42,554 bases of DNA from NCBI GenBank assembly GCA_947474395.1, contig CANJID010000035.1:1-42554 (forward strand), given 5' to 3'. The notes beneath the pieces were generated by a model. The model worked only from the letters and a program-made list of their open reading frames with translations, had not been told where the DNA came from and did not search any database. A program made the translations under genes and the position numbers. Origin of the DNA: Caulobacterales bacterium (GTDB taxonomy: Bacteria > Pseudomonadota > Alphaproteobacteria > Caulobacterales > Caulobacteraceae). Below, in pieces: positions 40,221 through 42,554 of this stretch (position 1 is the stretch's first letter; every line of letters starts with the position of its first letter).

Positions 40221-40744
40221 TAGCCCGCGGCGGCCTGGGGTTCGGCGGTAAAGCCCGGACGGCCGGCCCGGCGTTCGGGGCCGCTGTAGGCTTCGTCCTC
40301 GCGGCGGCGACGATCCGGACCGAAATAGGAGCCGGCGCGCACGAACGGCCGGGGGTGTTCGATCACCTCGACGATCTTGCGGTAGATTTCCATCGCCGTG
40401 ACCGGCTTGGCGCAGAACTCGGTCGTGCCGGCGTCTCGAGCGGCGGCGACACGGTGCTGCTCGGTGTAGGCCGTCAGCATGACGATCGGCAGGTAGGGGT
40501 TCGGGCTGTCGCTGGCGTTGCGCATCATCTTGATGAACTCGATGCCGTCCATGAAACCCAGGTTGTAGTCCAGGAACACGATGTCGATGGCGTACTGACG
40601 CACGGTGGCGAAGGCCTCCGCCACGTCCCGCGCCTCATAGATGTGCACGGCGCCGAAATTCTTCAGGATCGTCTTGACGATGTGCGCCATGTTGGCGTTG
40701 TCGTCGACGACCAGGAAGGCCAGCTTGGTGAGCGGACTTGCCAA
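40220..40744 (-). CDS. Single-domain response regulator
   Basis: The 174-residue protein has a complete receiver domain (about residues 9-130) with Asp14-Asp15, phosphoacceptor Asp59 (VFLDYNLG), Thr91 and Lys113 (AKPVTA). No output domain follows. The last 40 residues are basic and contain two copies of a GP-x-RR motif (FGPDRRRR and SGPERRAG), which might bind a partner or membrane. The start TTG at 40744 has AGGAAC at a good distance. Lying 210 bases upstream of the PleC-like kinase on the same strand, it may be one of that kinase's partners, as DivK is in Caulobacter; this is inferred. Confidence 0.85.
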   Translation of the reverse strand: MASPLTKLAFLVVDDNANMAHIVKTILKNFGAVHIYEARDVAEAFATVRQYAIDIVFLDYNLGFMDGIEFIKMMRNASDSPNPYLPIVMLTAYTEQHRVAAARDAGTTEFCAKPVTAMEIYRKIVEVIEHPRPFVRAGSYFGPDRRRREDEAYSGPERRAGRPGFTAEPQAAAG

Positions 40745-40823
40745 TTGTTAAGTTCCTGGAACGGACGACTTAAACCACTTGGCTAAGCTTTAGGTTGCGA
40801 TAGTTGCTCAATTGTTAGCGGCG

Positions 40824-42554
40824 TTAAGTATGTTCCTCGCCGAGGGCTTTTTCCGCCAGCTCCAACACATTTTTCGAGACGCCGTCGCGACTTACGATAC
40901 GGGCGAGTTGGGCCCGCATCAGGGCGCCGAGGTCCTCCCGATAACGCCGCCAGCCGCCCAGCGGTTCGATCATCCTCGCCGCAACCATGGGGTTGTAGCG
41001 GTCCACGCTGAGGATCTGGTCGGCCAGGAACTTGTAGCCGGCGCCGCTCGGATCATGGAACCGGGCCGGGTTGGCGGAGGCGAAGGTCTGGACCAAGGCC
41101 CTTAATCTGTTGGGGTTTTTGGCTTCGAAGGCCGGGTGCGCGGTCAGACCCAGCACCCGTCCCAGCACCCCTTCGTCGGGCGAGCGGGCCTGGATGGCGA
41201 ACCATTTGTCGATCACCAGCGGCTCGGTCTTCCACTTCTCGTAGAAGGCCTCGAGAGCCGTCTCGAAGGGCTCGCCGCCGATCAGCATCAGGGCGGCCAG
41301 GCCCCCCATGGCGTCGGTCATATTGCCCGCGCCGTCGAAGTGACCCTTCGCGCGCCCCATTGTCGCGGAGGACGGATCCGCGGCGAGCATCTCCAGGGCG
41401 GCGTTGCGCAGGGCCCGGCGGCCCGCGGCGTCCGCGGTGGTGGAGAACTCTCCCGGTTCCTGCAGGCCGCCGTGCAGCCGCACCAGGGTCTCGCCCAGGT
41501 GAATGGCGATCCGTGCGCGGAGGATGTCGCGGGCCTCGTGCAGGGCGGCAGGGTCGGCCGGCTGGCTGGCGAGGGCCAGCTCCTGTTCCGACGGCAGGGT
41601 CAGCATCAGGGCCTTGAAGGCGGGCTCGGCCGCCTGGTCGTTGAGCGCGCGCCCCAGCGCATCGGCGAAGCGCTCTTCGCTGACCTCGTCGGGTCGGCCG
41701 GCCGCCCGGCGCAGCATCAGGGCCTGGGCGAGGTTCTGCGCCGCCTCCCAGCGGTTGAACAGGTCGGAGTCCCCCGCGAGGATCGCATAGGCGTCCTTGG
41801 GCGGGGCGTCGTGGGTCAGGCGCACGGGCGCCGAGAACCGCCGCAGCGGCGAGACGACGGGCCGTTTGCGGACGCCTTCCAGCCTCACCTGGGCGGTGGA
41901 GCCGGTCAGCATCAGCACGGTCTCTATGGTGGTCAGTCCCGTCGCCGGGTCGGTGAAGGGCAGGGGCGCCCCGTCCTCGTCCAGCAGCCCGACCGCCACC
42001 GGGATCGGCAGGGCGCGCTTGTCCGGCTGCCCCGGCGTCGGGGCCGTGGCCTGGCTGAGCGACAGGTCCAGGGCCTTGCCGGCCTCGTCGTAGTCGGAAA
42101 CCAGGGTCACCGCCGGGGTGCCCGCCTGTTCGTACCAGGCGAAGAAGTCGGTCAGGTCGCGCTTCGACACGTCCGCGAAGCACTCGACGAAAGCCTCGAC
42201 GGTGGTGGCGTGCCCGTCCCAGCGCTCGAAATAGAGGTCCATGCCGCGGCGGAAGTCTTCCGGCCCCAGCATGGTCTTCAGCATACGGATGACCTCAGCG
42301 CCCTTCTCGTAGATGGTCGCGGTGTAGAAGTTGTCGATCTTCAGGTAGCTGGCCGGCCGAACGGGGTGGGCCAGGGGCCCGGCGTCCTCGGCGAACTGGC
42401 GGGCGCGCAAGGCCTTCACGTCCTTGATCCGCTGCACCGCGCGGCTGCGCTGGTCGGCTGAGAACTCCTGGTCCCGGAACACCGTCAGCCCTTCCTTCAG
42501 GCACAGCTGGAACCAGTCGCGGCAGGTGATCCGGTCGCCGGTCCAGTTGTGGAA
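40824..42554 (-). CDS. pepN: Aminopeptidase N (PepN, family M1), 3' part
   Basis: This is the C-terminal 576 residues of a gene that continues beyond the right edge. The first visible codons give FHNWTG, the end of the zinc motif HExxH-x18-E, and the third zinc ligand Glu is present in LKEGLTVFRDQEFS. The rest contains the domains expected for proteobacterial PepN, including LKTMLGPEDFRRGMDLYFERWDGHA and the helical C-terminal region with ARMIEPLGGWRRYRE. It removes N-terminal amino acids from peptides in the cytoplasm. The missing 5' part lies to the right. Confidence 0.93.
   Translation of the reverse strand, partial: FHNWTGDRITCRDWFQLCLKEGLTVFRDQEFSADQRSRAVQRIKDVKALRARQFAEDAGPLAHPVRPASYLKIDNFYTATIYEKGAEVIRMLKTMLGPEDFRRGMDLYFERWDGHATTVEAFVECFADVSKRDLTDFFAWYEQAGTPAVTLVSDYDEAGKALDLSLSQATAPTPGQPDKRALPIPVAVGLLDEDGAPLPFTDPATGLTTIETVLMLTGSTAQVRLEGVRKRPVVSPLRRFSAPVRLTHDAPPKDAYAILAGDSDLFNRWEAAQNLAQALMLRRAAGRPDEVSEERFADALGRALNDQAAEPAFKALMLTLPSEQELALASQPADPAALHEARDILRARIAIHLGETLVRLHGGLQEPGEFSTTADAAGRRALRNAALEMLAADPSSATMGRAKGHFDGAGNMTDAMGGLAALMLIGGEPFETALEAFYEKWKTEPLVIDKWFAIQARSPDEGVLGRVLGLTAHPAFEAKNPNRLRALVQTFASANPARFHDPSGAGYKFLADQILSVDRYNPMVAARMIEPLGGWRRYREDLGALMRAQLARIVSRDGVSKNVLELAEKALGEEHT

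Noticed and set aside
1-42554. CRISPR array, tRNA or rRNA genes
   Set aside because: I found no regularly spaced repeats with unique spacers and no tRNA or rRNA signature. The only tandem repeat is the short nine-base one at 17671-17697.

Overview
The window is GC-rich (roughly 70 %) and densely packed with genes on both strands. Nearly all have strong G/C third positions, many start at GTG or TTG, and overlapping stop/start junctions are frequent. A PleC-type sensor kinase, an exact alphaproteobacterial LexA box (GTTC-N7-GTTC), and the DUF2849, DUF934 and DUF3297 families all point to an alphaproteobacterium. I infer Caulobacteraceae (Phenylobacterium/Caulobacter-like). No tRNA, rRNA or CRISPR array is visible.

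Left part (1-12.3 kb) is a mosaic of accessory genes. It holds a Tat-exported MmgE/PrpD protein, a small DUF7662-like gene, an MFS exporter, a decayed prophage fragment (small terminase plus a deleted and frameshifted large terminase) that runs directly into an AraC-type regulator, a 50-residue cysteine-rich metallothionein-like gene, two secreted alpha/beta hydrolases, a catalytically degenerate RNase H-like protein, and an AT-richer remnant of a TIR-like (ThsB/MTH538-type) protein. An OsmC/DUF3297 pair and a GcvA-type LysR regulator follow. Copies of a C/G-rich hairpin repeat lie in the intergenic spaces.

The centre (12.4-17.5 kb) is a complete-looking assimilatory sulfate-reduction operon: siroheme methyltransferase, DUF2849, sulfite reductase, DUF934, APS reductase and ferredoxin-NADP reductase. 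Two CCTATAGG palindromes precede it. CysH reduces APS to sulfite, CysI reduces sulfite to sulfide using siroheme made with CysG/CobA, and Fpr probably supplies electrons. Immediately downstream is an unassigned stretch (17.55-18.02 kb) with a LexA box, an open but frame-interrupted ORF with a Gly-Ser-coding repeat, and a strong terminator. I consider this the best candidate for an undescribed element. It is followed by a SnoaL-like secreted protein and a 1166-residue flavo-iron-sulfur oxidoreductase that resembles NfnB and NfnA fused in one chain.

The right part (22.3-42.5 kb) is mostly ordinary chromosome: dienelactone hydrolase, a degenerate GGDEF/EAL-like protein, GST, an FG-GAP repeat protein, an S1/P1 nuclease, Nudix hydrolase, cytochrome c, 3-hydroxybutyrate dehydrogenase with YaaA, and glutamine synthetase adenylyltransferase GlnE. 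Then come an ECF sigma / membrane anti-sigma / periplasmic metal-sensor operon, an MgtC/DUF4010 membrane protein, a PleC-like kinase with a nearby single-domain response regulator, and the 3' part of pepN running off the right edge.
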